From: Holosporaceae bacterium
GTDB lineage: Bacteria > Pseudomonadota > Alphaproteobacteria > UBA3830
Reading direction: 5' to 3'
Assembly: GCA_031265715.1 (NCBI GenBank)
Contig: JAISCG010000083.1
Coordinates: 1 to 19,341 of the forward strand
DNA length: 19,341 nt
Numbering within the stretch: the first letter of the stretch is position 1; every line of letters begins with the position of its first letter. Position numbers and translations under genes: made by a program. Of this stretch, positions 1 to 7,315 are shown in pieces. A model generated the notes under the pieces. The model had not been told where the DNA came from, ran no database searches, and saw nothing but the letters and a program-made list of their open reading frames with translations.

Positions 1-430
1 GTTCCTTCTCCGATAACTCCTCCGGATCCGAATGCGCCGTTCGGCTACGTTAAAAACGCGGCAGGTCAGCTCGTACCGGCAAGCAGTCTCGCCGATGCTC
101 TGGCTGCAGGCAATGCAGCAAAAGCCGCAGCTGGCGGAACTCCAATGGTCCTTAACGCTCAGGGACAATTAGTTCCGTCCCCGATAACTCCTCCGGATCC
201 GAATGCGCCGTTCGGGTATGTTAAAAACGCGGCAGGTCAACTTGTGCCGGCAAGCAGTCTCGCCGATGCTCTGGCTGCAGGCAATGCCGCAAAAGCCGCA
301 GCGAGTGGAGCTCAAATGGTTTTGAATGCCATTGGACAATTGGTTCCTTACCCGATAGTTCCGGCTGATCCTAGCGCTCCGTTCGGGTATGTTAAAAATG
401 CCTCGGGTCAACTCGTACCGGCAAAGAGTG
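1..430 (+). repeat. 171-bp in-frame tandem repeats (about 2.5 copies visible)
   Basis: GTTCCttcTCCGATAACTCC at 1 recurs at 172 and, diverged, at 343. The spacing is exactly 171 bp, so copy-number change would keep the frame. Copies 1 and 2 are nearly identical at DNA level, while copy 3 differs at many codons. The array continues beyond the left edge. Confidence 0.9.
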
Positions 431-966
431 CCGCCGAGGGGCTTGCCGCAGGTGCAGCAGCAGCTGGCGGAAACAGTACCATTAATCAGGTGGCAGGACT
501 GGCAAACGCCGCAGCTCAGCTTCTTCCGGGACAAGCGGGAAGCAAAGTATCATCTGCAGTAAATGCCGCTGCAAGCCTCGCCAGTCTGGGGAGTTCCTTA
601 AATCTGGGAGGGGTATTATCGTCAATCGTTTCAGCGGGAAAAAGCCTGATCGGATCGAAATCTTCATCTGATGTGGCTGCAACAGTGGCGGGCGCAGCTG
701 TCGACAAGGGGAATAAGCTGGAAAATGCGCTGAAAGAGCTGATGGTTAAACTGACGGAGGCGCAGAGTGATTTAGCGGACGCCACAAGCAAGGTTGCAAG
801 CGCATCCAATCCGATATCCAAGTTAAGGGCTAACAGTGCCCTGAAAAGTGCCCAAAAAGAGGTGACTAAACTTACAGCTCAAGCCGATAATCTTCGCAAA
901 CAAATAGACGCCGCGCAGCAGGCGCAACAGGCGCAACAGGCGCAACAGGCTCCACCGGCTCAGTAG
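1..966 (+). CDS. Ala-rich tandem-repeat protein, 5'-truncated by window edge
   Basis: The frame is open from base 1, so the gene begins before the window; the ATG at 145 is an internal methionine inside a repeat and not a convincing start. The N-terminal part has three 57-residue repeats (starting near nt 1, 172 and 343, period 171 bp). Each unit carries two copies of an NAxGQLVP-like motif, one before a Pro-rich stretch (SPITPPDPNAPFGYV) and one before an Ala-rich stretch. The third copy has diverged. A Gly/Ser/Ala-rich stretch follows, then a predicted coiled coil (about nt 715-915, ELMVKLTEAQSDLADATSK-type heptads) and a QQA-repeat tail ending PPAQ. I recognise no catalytic domain. Low-complexity composition plus coiled coil suggests a surface, secreted or structural protein, but a signal peptide cannot be checked because the start is missing. 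Function unknown. Confidence 0.85.
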   Translation, partial: VPSPITPPDPNAPFGYVKNAAGQLVPASSLADALAAGNAAKAAAGGTPMVLNAQGQLVPSPITPPDPNAPFGYVKNAAGQLVPASSLADALAAGNAAKAAASGAQMVLNAIGQLVPYPIVPADPSAPFGYVKNASGQLVPAKSAAEGLAAGAAAAGGNSTINQVAGLANAAAQLLPGQAGSKVSSAVNAAASLASLGSSLNLGGVLSSIVSAGKSLIGSKSSSDVAATVAGAAVDKGNKLENALKELMVKLTEAQSDLADATSKVASASNPISKLRANSALKSAQKEVTKLTAQADNLRKQIDAAQQAQQAQQAQQAPPAQ

Positions 967-1142
967 ACTTTGTTCATAGAGCATTTGTAAACATATGGAT
1001 TTTTGACGAATGGTGAGATGTCGCCTTTAAATTTTAGGTAGAAAAAAATCAGGCGAGGGGTAATATTTTTTACATTTGCTATGGAAATTCGCAGCACCGT
1101 AAAGTAGAATGCCGTGGTGGTAGTAAGTAAGGATTTGGTATT

Positions 1143-1328
1143 ATGGAAGATGTTGAGTTAAAAGATGAAGAACGCACCAGGTGCGAAGTTTGGACTCGTG
1201 TCATGGGATATCATCGCCCCGTGGACGATTTTAATATCGGCAAAAAAGGCGAGCACACCGAAAGGCTTCATTTTGAGGAAGGTTCTACGTTGTGTAACCG
1301 CATTTTTTCCTGTGATAAAAATAAATAA
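1143..1328 (+). CDS. Free-standing NrdD-type glycyl-radical peptide (61 aa)
   Basis: This short protein matches only the C-terminal end of class III (anaerobic) ribonucleotide reductase NrdD. The stretch RVMGYHRPVDDFNIGKK (residues 19-35) parallels E. coli NrdD RVCGY...FNAGKQEE, where the Gly of RVxGY holds the glycyl radical; here that would be G22. C14, C51 and C57 are also present. An in-frame TAA at 1128 separates it from anything upstream, so it is a gene of its own and not the end of a long NrdD. A TAAGGA-like ribosome site precedes the ATG. The next gene, only 5 bp downstream, is the radical SAM activase, which fits a glycyl-radical role. I recall similar small proteins beside nrdG in other proteobacteria, annotated as anaerobic ribonucleoside-triphosphate reductase. 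Whether it partners a full NrdD elsewhere is not known from this window. Confidence 0.8.
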   Translation: MEDVELKDEERTRCEVWTRVMGYHRPVDDFNIGKKGEHTERLHFEEGSTLCNRIFSCDKNK

Positions 1329-1333
1329 CCGCT

Positions 1334-2011
1334 GTGAATGATCAATTGTTTGTCGGTGGAATTGTTTCGCTGAGTATGACGGACTATCCGGGGCATCTGG
1401 CGGCCGTGGTGTTTATGCAGGGGTGTTTTTGGCGGTGTGTTTATTGTCACAATCGCCATTTGCAGTCTGTTTTGCCCGGTGAGTCTTTGCCCTGGGAGGA
1501 CATCATCAATCTGTTGAAGGCCCGCGAAGGGCTCGTGGAAGCTGTGGTTTTCAGCGGCGGAGAGCCTTTGTTGCAGGAGTCTTTGGCGAATGCGATTGCC
1601 GACGTACGTGAGCTCGGATTCAAGGTGGGGCTGCACACATCCGGAGCGTTCCCCGACAGACTGGCGAAAATTCTTCATTCTCTGGACTGGGTGGGGTTTG
1701 ATGTAAAGCATCGGTTCGAAAATTACCTGGAAATTACCAACATTCTGAACAGCGGAATTTCCGCCCGGAAAAGCCTGGATCTGTTGATCGCATCCGGAGT
1801 GGATTTTGAAGTAAGAATGACTTTGTACGAAAAGATAGAAAAATCCGCAATTGTTGACGTTTTGAAGGAAATTTCGGCTCTCGGCGTAAAAACGGTCGCT
1901 CTGCAAAAATGTCGCGATAAAAATGAGAATGTGGTTGAACACGCCATCTTTTCGGATAAAACTCTGCTGGAAGATCTGTCGAAATATTTCGATAATTTTT
2001 ATATAAGGTAG
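1334..2011 (+). CDS. nrdG: Anaerobic ribonucleoside-triphosphate reductase activating protein (radical SAM)
   Basis: A radical SAM enzyme that installs the glycyl radical on class III ribonucleotide reductase, needed for dNTP synthesis without oxygen. The 4Fe-4S motif CFWRCVYC gives C31, C35 and C38 (CxxxCxxC), preceded by the typical TDYPGHLAAVVFMQG start. The SAM-binding GGEP motif is at residues 75-78 (VVFSGGEPLLQE). The length of 225 aa fits the NrdG family, most like the NrdG2 type (TIGR02495). The start is a GTG at 1334; the ATG at 1338 is out of frame and an in-frame stop lies at 1322. No strong ribosome site is visible, so translation is probably coupled to the 61-aa gene ending at 1328. 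Confidence in the family is high; the physiological partner is inferred. Confidence 0.92.
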   Translation: MNDQLFVGGIVSLSMTDYPGHLAAVVFMQGCFWRCVYCHNRHLQSVLPGESLPWEDIINLLKAREGLVEAVVFSGGEPLLQESLANAIADVRELGFKVGLHTSGAFPDRLAKILHSLDWVGFDVKHRFENYLEITNILNSGISARKSLDLLIASGVDFEVRMTLYEKIEKSAIVDVLKEISALGVKTVALQKCRDKNENVVEHAIFSDKTLLEDLSKYFDNFYIR

Positions 2012-2100
2012 CGGGGCGGATTCATAAAAATTTAAATAAAGAGAGTGAATTAGGTCCAATGACTCGAGCAGTCTGGTGTGCAGCACATTTCGCTCGAAGT

Positions 2101-2131
2101 ATCCCCAAAACCGTTCCATATTCTTGGGGAT
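2101..2131. other. Inverted repeat between nrdG and the ankyrin relic
   Basis: ATCCCCAA (2101-2108) pairs with TTGGGGAT (2124-2131) across a 15-nt loop. It lies between two converging reading frames (nrdG ending 2011 and the minus-strand ankyrin frame ending 2179), where a bidirectional transcription end could sit. There is no U-run on either side, so a terminator role is only a possibility. The rest of 2012-2178 shows nothing else I can support. Confidence 0.3.
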
Positions 2132-2178
2132 TTCGAGGTTTTCACCTGTGCCAACTGGCTCCGTGTCTTTAGAAAAAA

Positions 2179-2595
2179 TTACCCGGCCGATCCGTCATCA
2201 CCGGGGGCAACATCCGGGTGCGGATTTCCCAAAAACTCGGCTATCTCTCTACATTTTTTGTCATAACGTGCGTGTGGGCTGACAATATACAACGGAGACC
2301 GTTGATGATTATCGCGTATACCGGTATCTGCACCGGCGTTCGCCAAAAGTTTGACTATTTCTAAATTTTTTGACCTGACAGCACAATGCAACGGAGGTGT
2401 CGAATATGTTCCACAATTAACGTCTGTGTTATCAACAGTTAACAGCAGTTCAATCATTTCTATACGTTCGTACCGGACAGCTGCGTACAATGGAGTTTCT
2501 CTATCATATTTTTTTAAGAAAATCGGCAACGGCTTTGTTTACGTTTTTTCCAATGCGTTCCTTAACCGAAAATAAAGGATTTTCGTTCTAAAACC
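2179..2595 (-). pseudogene. Ankyrin-repeat gene, truncated and frameshifted
   Basis: The minus-strand frame 2529-2179 encodes about three ankyrin repeats: RETPLYAAVRYERIEMIELLL, TPPLHCAVRSKNLEIVKLLANAGADTG and SPLYIVSPHARY..CREIAEFL. The only start in that frame is a TTG at 2529 with an in-frame stop ten bases further upstream and no good ribosome site. In the neighbouring frame the upstream bases (about 2595-2516) read NENPLFSVKERIGKNV then NKAVADFLKK, and a one-base change in the 7-A run (T run 2509-2515 on the plus strand) would join the two frames. I infer a relic of a longer ankyrin protein, a class used by intracellular bacteria to bind host proteins. It could still be a short expressed 116-aa protein. 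Confidence 0.6.
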
Positions 2596-2599
2596 GAGT

Positions 2600-2609
2600 G
2601 AAGAGGAGA
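2600..2609 (+). promoter_or_regulatory. Strong ribosome binding site for the ATG at 2620
   Basis: GAAGAGGAGA (AGGAG core) lies 10 bases before ATG 2620. It is the best Shine-Dalgarno sequence in this part of the window and argues that translation of the TadG-like locus starts at 2620 and not at 2809. Confidence 0.65.
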
Positions 2610-2619
2610 TTTTTCAAAA

Positions 2620-2700
2620 ATGATCGGAAAATTTTTTGGCAAGAAAAATAGCAATGAGAGTTTGTCTATAATAATATCGGGGGGGGGGGGGGCACTGTAA
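2620..2700 (+). CDS. Short ORF through the poly-G tract, in frame with the TadG-like gene
   Basis: This 26-codon frame reads MIGKFFGKKNSNESLSIIIS, then GGGGAL, and stops at TAA 2698-2700. It is in exactly the same frame as the large gene downstream, and that frame stays open from 2701 onward (FEDFSSKVLRFF ... LKDEHRGYI). It may be the true N-terminus of the large protein, cut off by one stop codon, or a leader peptide. There is no homology I can recognise for the peptide itself. Confidence 0.5.
   Translation: MIGKFFGKKNSNESLSIIISGGGGAL
2679..2692 (+). repeat. 14-bp poly-G homopolymer
   Basis: Fourteen G in a row lie inside the short ORF that starts at 2620. Such tracts are prone to slippage and are classic phase-variation sites in other bacteria. 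Here a change in G number moves the stop of the short ORF: 14 G ends at TAA 2698, one G less at TGA 2762, one G more at TGA 2703 (present numbering). None of these states reads straight into the large gene. Confidence 0.95.
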
Positions 2701-2808
2701 TTTGAGGATTTTTCCTCCAAAGTTCTCCGATTTTTTTCCAAAAACGGCACAAAATTTTATCTGAAAAATTTTCCAAAAATCCTGAAAGACGAGCACCGCG
2801 GCTACATC

Positions 2809-5800
2809 ATGGTGCTGATGTGCATTCTGGTGCCGGTACTGCTCCTCGCGACGAAGTACTGCGTCGATTTGGTCAGTTATCACCAGGTCTGCCTGTACGA
2901 AGGCGGCACGGATCCTCATAAAAAATGCGCCCGGGAAGCTGCTCTGGCCGTGGCGCAAAAGTGGAATCCGGGGCTAACATTGAAGCAGCAAAAAGAATCG
3001 CTTCTTCGTATCGCCGACGATATCTACAACAAAAATCCCTGTCACAGCGAAGATCCGGCGCATCGCGCGATCCCCGGCCTCGAGATCAAAACAACGACCG
3101 TCACGACGGGAAAAACCTACGATCCCTTCAAAATAATGTGGAGCGACTCGGGAAACGTCAGCGGCTGTCCCAACGTGCCCTACATCGAGGTTACAAAAAA
3201 CCGAAAAGATAAAACCGCCGCCGTCGACCAACTGTTCAAGACCGTTTTCGACAGCCCGAGGTTGTCTTACCTGGCAACCGAGGATGCTTTTTGGGGAGTA
3301 ACTATCGACGATTCAAACGCTGCAACCTACTCTGATTACACCGAAGATGCCTCCGGATCGCAGACCTATTCCTACACCGCAAGAGAAACTCCCGGCAACA
3401 GCAAAGTGGAAATCACGGTTGAAGACGACAAAATCCGCGTCCGAACCGACGACGACGTCGGCTACGCGGTCCCGGCGCAGTGCAACGTCGACGTCATCAT
3501 GGCGATTCCGACCCACAGCGGAGCGCCTCTCGGAGAGGTCGCGCAGGCATATCGCGCATTTTTGGCGGACAATTTCGAGTTCACCCGGGGCGTAAACGTC
3601 GGCCTGATCCCGTACTCCGGAAAAGTCTCGCTTCCGTTCGGAAAAGACAGTTGGTCAAAACCAATACAACAATTTGATCCGGACGAATTTTTGTCGTCTG
3701 AAATCGGTCCCTACTGCCGCGGCTACTTTTTCTATGGCACAAAAGGCGTGACGGACGGCGATCTCGCGGACGGCTACGACGATTGGGGCGCTGAAAATTC
3801 AACCGCAACCGGTCGCGCAATAATGTGTCGCGACGATTTACTGTCAATAGCAGCGCCGGCAACGACAACCGACGCGACACTGTTCCGGAGAACCAACAAC
3901 CAACCCTGCATTGTGGGTTACGCAAATCTCCTCAGTATGAAGTGCGAGCGGAACTGCACAACCTACCTCGCGAATCCGTTTCCGATCGTCGAACTGATGC
4001 CAGACGTCGGAAAAATGCGCGACCTGATGAACGTAATCGTGCCCTTTAGCGATGCAAAAAACACCTCAAATTTCATCTTTATTCCAATTACATGGGCAAA
4101 TAATCTGCTGCAAAGCTGGACCGACGGTCAGACGGCGGTGACGGCAGTTAACACAACCGAAGACCCCGAATCCGGCGCAACCGAAGGGCGACTCTTCATT
4201 CCCTCCAAAAGCAACAAAAAACAGGCGCTGATCCTTGTCGTCAATAAACCCGATTACTTTGCTCCAAACGAACTCACCTACCTCGGATTCGACAACGATT
4301 TCTCGGAAGTCCCGATGGTTGAGTCGGAGGTAATCGATTTTAGCCAAAATTTCGACTCGAACCCTATTCAGGGGCCCAAAGGAATCCTAAAATTTGAGGT
4401 GGAGAGCGGATCTATTTCCCGAAATGCCGGATACTACGAAACTTCCGACACCGCCGCGGCAAAACTCACGTTTCCCGTAAAAGGACGTGTGAAAATCGTG
4501 GTCGGGGCGGCGGCAAACGCCGGAGAAGCGGGCGGATCTTTCACCTTCAGCAATATCGGCAGCCAAAACACCATTCAACCGATAAGCGGAACCGACTCCC
4601 AAACGTTCGTCGTGCAATTGTCTGAAATTCCTGACACAAAATGCGTCACCTTCACTTTAGACAAGGTAAAACTAATTTCAGCAGAAATTTCCAACGTACT
4701 ACCTGTTGTTGCAGCAGCAGCGTCTCTATCCGGCATAACAGAGGCAACCGCTCTATCAACTGCAACCGAAATTTCAAACATACCTCAACCTGCGGAGATC
4801 ATCACAAATAATCGTGAATCGATAACGGTTTCTGCTCAAGCAAGATCCTATACACCCCCGAGTACCCCCTTGGCAACATTCCTGGCGACGTTACCGACAT
4901 CAGACGGATTCGGTGTATCAATACCGAATATCCCGAATGGTTCGACTGTTATAAGCGAAAATACCTCCATGAATACGGACGATATTCCCGATTGTATCGA
5001 TAGGATAGAATCAGGAGCAACTCTAACTGTCTCAGGCAAATTAACAAAGAAGATTACCGTCGGTACTATCAACGGAACTCTCACTATGGTGGGGGAGGAT
5101 AATGATGATGATGAAAGTTACAGATACACTTACTCTATCAGCAGTGGCGGCAGTCTAAACATCGGTACTATCAACGGAACTCTCACTATGGTGGGGGAAA
5201 AAATAAGCGGATGCTCTATCGACAATGGCGGCAGTCTAAACATCGGTACTATCAACGGAACTCTCACTATGGTGGGGGAATTTTGCGGATGCTCTATCCA
5301 CAATGGCGGCAGTCTAAACATCGGTACTATCAACGGAACTCTCACTATGGTGGGGGATTATAATGATGAAACTTACGGATGCGAAATCTTCTATGGTAGC
5401 AGTCTAAACATCGGTACTATATCAGGAGGAACTATCACCATATCGGGGCATTTCTGCGGATGCAATGTCTGTGGTGGCAGTCTAAACATCAGTACCATAT
5501 CCGGCGGAACTGTCACTATGAATGGGAGGGGAGGTTATAAAGGATGCTATATCGACAGTGGTGGTAGTCTAAACATCGGTACTGTATCCGGCGGAACTAC
5601 CATTATGTCAGTGAATGATTATGGCTACGGATGCGAGGTTCGTGACGGCAGCAGTCTAAATATCGGTACTATGTCTGGCGGAATTTTTAAGATGGAGGGG
5701 TATGATCCCGGATGCGGTATTATTGGCGGTAACCTAAATATAGGTACTATATCCGGAGGAACTCTCACTATGGAGGGGTCGTCGACCGGATGCGAAATCG

Positions 5801-6975
5801 GTGGTGGCAGTCTAAACATCGGCACCATATCCAGCGGAACTATCACTATAAATGGGAATAAAGGTTATCCAGGATGCTCTATCTATGAGGACGGCAACCT
5901 GAACATACTACAAAATTTTGGGCAACTGAGCTCCGGCATTTTATCAGGAAGTCCCTCCGTCTGCAATCAGAGTGCTATTTTCCACCAAAACGAAAAAACA
6001 TTATTAAATCCGGAAGAATCAAAAGCCATAACAATTTCTCCCGATACGCACAATTACGAAGATTTGGGTAACGGCACGTATAAAATAACGCTGGACATAG
6101 CAAATGTTGAATTGACATTACCGTCCTCATCCGCGCCTGCTGCCCCGGCCATTCGTCTTCCGAATTTATCCCGCACCGTGGATTTCAGCAAAAATATCGA
6201 AGAAAGGCCGCAATTTATCGGAGAAATAGCCTACGGAGAATCCGAAGCTTCCCATGGAGCGGCCGGAGCAGAGTACAACGCGGGGCTCGGTTATTGGGTG
6301 GCCAAGGACAGCGGCGACACGAGCTATCCCAGAATGTCAGGCTGGAACAAAACCTTCAATAAAAATATTGCCGGAGACTTTTATCTTTTGCTCGAATATA
6401 TGAGCGGTCCGATTCCGCTGATGAGACTTTTCTGCGACGGTCCCGATATATATACGTATAATGGCAATGATTCAAAATGCGAAATATATAATTTCAGGGG
6501 ATTGCACAGAATTTTTTTGCCGTTTGATAAATTTACCTCTTCCAATAATGTTAATTTCGACATAGAGGGCATATCCTCCTCCACCTGCGTCGTGAAATTC
6601 ATCATGACCGGATTTACGCTGCCGATTAATCGCGCTCTCTGTGAACGACAAATCGAACCAAATAATACGCTGTATGATGCAACTTCCACCTGCCGCACCG
6701 TTACAACCGCCGCATGTAGGGAGCTGCAAAAAAACACAAATTTGAAAATCTATGTGGTGAAATATCGCAAACAGGGGGAAGACTACGGTTACATCGATTC
6801 CTGCGCTTCAGATGTAGGATATGTCTACGACGTCGACACAAATTATTACAAAAAAGGCACTGCCGAAGATAGAACCACAGCCACCGCCGAGAAAAATCTC
6901 GCAAAGGCGCTGGCCGATATCGCGGCCGATATTAAATTATCAGGTAATCATGAGGCAGCAAAAAATGTCCCCTGA
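2809..6975 (+). CDS. Giant TadG-like protein with split VWA domain and beta-helix-like repeats
   Basis: The N-terminus matches the Tad/TadG membrane anchor: DEHRGYIMVLMCILVPVLLLATKYCVDL, a charged RG pair then one hydrophobic helix. The charged part lies upstream of ATG 2809, and the frame is open back to 2701, so the real start is probably earlier (ATG 2620, see poly-G). A VWA-like core begins near residue 225 (CNVDVIMAIPTHSG, where DxSGS would be the metal site and is degenerate) and continues through VNVGLIPYSGKVS. The other end of a TadG-type VWA fold appears only near residues 1311-1375 (LKIYVVKYRK, DSCAS, YVYDVDTN, LAKALADIAADIK). Between them lie about 1,085 residues with a GGSLNIGTISGGTxTMxG repeat block (about 750-1034). 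TadG proteins are envelope proteins of Flp/Tad pilus loci; no other tad gene is visible here. Likely an envelope-anchored surface protein; exact role unknown. No catalytic motif seen. Confidence 0.8.
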   Translation: MVLMCILVPVLLLATKYCVDLVSYHQVCLYEGGTDPHKKCAREAALAVAQKWNPGLTLKQQKESLLRIADDIYNKNPCHSEDPAHRAIPGLEIKTTTVTTGKTYDPFKIMWSDSGNVSGCPNVPYIEVTKNRKDKTAAVDQLFKTVFDSPRLSYLATEDAFWGVTIDDSNAATYSDYTEDASGSQTYSYTARETPGNSKVEITVEDDKIRVRTDDDVGYAVPAQCNVDVIMAIPTHSGAPLGEVAQAYRAFLADNFEFTRGVNVGLIPYSGKVSLPFGKDSWSKPIQQFDPDEFLSSEIGPYCRGYFFYGTKGVTDGDLADGYDDWGAENSTATGRAIMCRDDLLSIAAPATTTDATLFRRTNNQPCIVGYANLLSMKCERNCTTYLANPFPIVELMPDVGKMRDLMNVIVPFSDAKNTSNFIFIPITWANNLLQSWTDGQTAVTAVNTTEDPESGATEGRLFIPSKSNKKQALILVVNKPDYFAPNELTYLGFDNDFSEVPMVESEVIDFSQNFDSNPIQGPKGILKFEVESGSISRNAGYYETSDTAAAKLTFPVKGRVKIVVGAAANAGEAGGSFTFSNIGSQNTIQPISGTDSQTFVVQLSEIPDTKCVTFTLDKVKLISAEISNVLPVVAAAASLSGITEATALSTATEISNIPQPAEIITNNRESITVSAQARSYTPPSTPLATFLATLPTSDGFGVSIPNIPNGSTVISENTSMNTDDIPDCIDRIESGATLTVSGKLTKKITVGTINGTLTMVGEDNDDDESYRYTYSISSGGSLNIGTINGTLTMVGEKISGCSIDNGGSLNIGTINGTLTMVGEFCGCSIHNGGSLNIGTINGTLTMVGDYNDETYGCEIFYGSSLNIGTISGGTITISGHFCGCNVCGGSLNISTISGGTVTMNGRGGYKGCYIDSGGSLNIGTVSGGTTIMSVNDYGYGCEVRDGSSLNIGTMSGGIFKMEGYDPGCGIIGGNLNIGTISGGTLTMEGSSTGCEIGGGSLNIGTISSGTITINGNKGYPGCSIYEDGNLNILQNFGQLSSGILSGSPSVCNQSAIFHQNEKTLLNPEESKAITISPDTHNYEDLGNGTYKITLDIANVELTLPSSSAPAAPAIRLPNLSRTVDFSKNIEERPQFIGEIAYGESEASHGAAGAEYNAGLGYWVAKDSGDTSYPRMSGWNKTFNKNIAGDFYLLLEYMSGPIPLMRLFCDGPDIYTYNGNDSKCEIYNFRGLHRIFLPFDKFTSSNNVNFDIEGISSSTCVVKFIMTGFTLPINRALCERQIEPNNTLYDATSTCRTVTTAACRELQKNTNLKIYVVKYRKQGEDYGYIDSCASDVGYVYDVDTNYYKKGTAEDRTTATAEKNLAKALADIAADIKLSGNHEAAKNVP
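5050..5910 (+). repeat. In-frame repeats coding GGSLNIGTIxGxxTM units
   Basis: About ten units. The block CGGTACTATCAACGGAACTC is identical at 5061, 5163, 5244 and 5322 and remains identical for about 37 bp. Spacings of 102, 81 and 78 bp are all multiples of three. Later copies (5412 onward) shift to ATATCNGGNGGAAC versions. A Cys after a Gly (GC/CGC) recurs in the linker of most units. The regular S/G/T/N/I pattern suggests a right-handed beta-helix or beta-roll stalk (inference). Confidence 0.9.
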
Positions 6976-6978
6976 GAT

Positions 6979-6996
6979 AAAGCTGCCGGCTTTTTT
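6979..6996 (+). terminator. Weak intrinsic terminator after the TadG-like gene
   Basis: AAAGC-TGCCG-GCTTT followed by TTT, starting 4 bases after the stop codon at 6975. The stem is only 5 bp, so efficiency is doubtful. Confidence 0.35.
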
Positions 6997-7024
6997 AGGG
7001 TTAAGCCACCACCCGCCTTCTCCC

Positions 7025-7126
7025 GTCAAGGAGCAACGCGACGCGGCAATCCGAATTTTAAATTTGCTGTAATTTGAGTTCCGGAGTTCCGGATTGCCGC
7101 GTCGCGCCGCTTTTCGCAATGACGTG
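7025..7126. repeat. Palindromic intergenic element, copy 1 (internally deleted)
   Basis: CGCGACGCGGCAATCCG (7037-7053) is perfectly inverted at 7090-7106. Outer parts resemble copy 2 (7406-7507): the right end reads CGCAATGACGTGAG, while the left end CTCCCGTCAAGGAGCAACG lacks about eight bases of the full arm. It is therefore the same element with a deletion in one arm. Transcribed, it would form a long hairpin and may act as a transcription end. Confidence 0.8.
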
Positions 7127-7146
7127 AGGAAACACCTAACTTAATA

Positions 7147-7160
7147 CGACGGGCGGTAAG
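7147..7160 (+). repeat. Short intergenic motif CGACGGGCGGTAAG
   Basis: Related forms occur at 7547-7561 (plus, CCGACAATCGGTAAG), and on the minus strand at 7316-7338 and 12939-12953 (CCGACGGG...GGTAAG). All four lie between genes and beside T-runs. Function unknown. Confidence 0.45.
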
Positions 7161-7169
7161 CATTTTTTA

Positions 7170-7197
7170 TTTGAATACTGACGTGATTTAGTATAAT
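7170..7197 (+). promoter_or_regulatory. Promoter of tRNA-Val
   Basis: A perfect -10 TATAAT (7192-7197) lies 13 bases before the tRNA start, with TTTGAA (7170-7175) 16 bp upstream as a -35. Position and strength fit a tRNA promoter. Confidence 0.6.
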
Positions 7198-7210
7198 AAA
7201 TATGCGTTGC

Positions 7211-7285
7211 GGACGTTTAGCTCAGCGGAAGAGCACTACACTCACACTGTAGGGGTCACAGGTTCGATCCCTGTAACGTCTACCA
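7211..7285 (+). tRNA. tRNA-Val (CAC anticodon)
   Basis: A full cloverleaf can be drawn: acceptor GGACGTT/AACGTCT (first pair G-U), D-stem GCTC/GAGC with a 7-nt loop, anticodon stem CTACA/TGTAG with loop CTCACAC (anticodon CAC, reading GUG), 5-nt variable loop, and T-arm ACAGG-TTCGATC-CCTGT. Discriminator A and CCA are encoded. The total is 75 nt. The D-loop is short but of a known type. It lies between two copies of a palindromic repeat. Confidence 0.95.
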
Positions 7286-7315
7286 CGCCTGAAGGCGATG
7301 CGCAAGATTTTTGTA

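Noticed and set aside
1021..1056. TCGCCT...AGGCGA inverted repeat as terminator of the first gene
   Set aside because: Only a 6-bp stem with a 24-nt loop and no adjacent U-run; too weak to annotate.
1268..2119. 283-aa minus-strand frame opposite nrdG
   Set aside because: It lies antisense to a clear radical SAM gene, has no family resemblance and no ribosome site; its length follows from the codon use of nrdG.
2679..2692. Simple ON/OFF phase variation of the giant gene by G-tract length
   Set aside because: No G number places the 2620 frame directly into the downstream frame, because TAA 2698 is itself in that frame; only an indirect reinitiation effect or a second change could do so.
2562..2750. 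Minus-strand frame with SPLHSVLER, possibly one more ankyrin repeat
   Set aside because: It crosses the poly-G tract and the strong plus-strand ribosome site; the match is only a few residues and is probably chance.
5050..5910. CRISPR-like spaced repeats
   Set aside because: The repeats are coding, in frame, graded in divergence and spaced by multiples of three; no cas genes are present.
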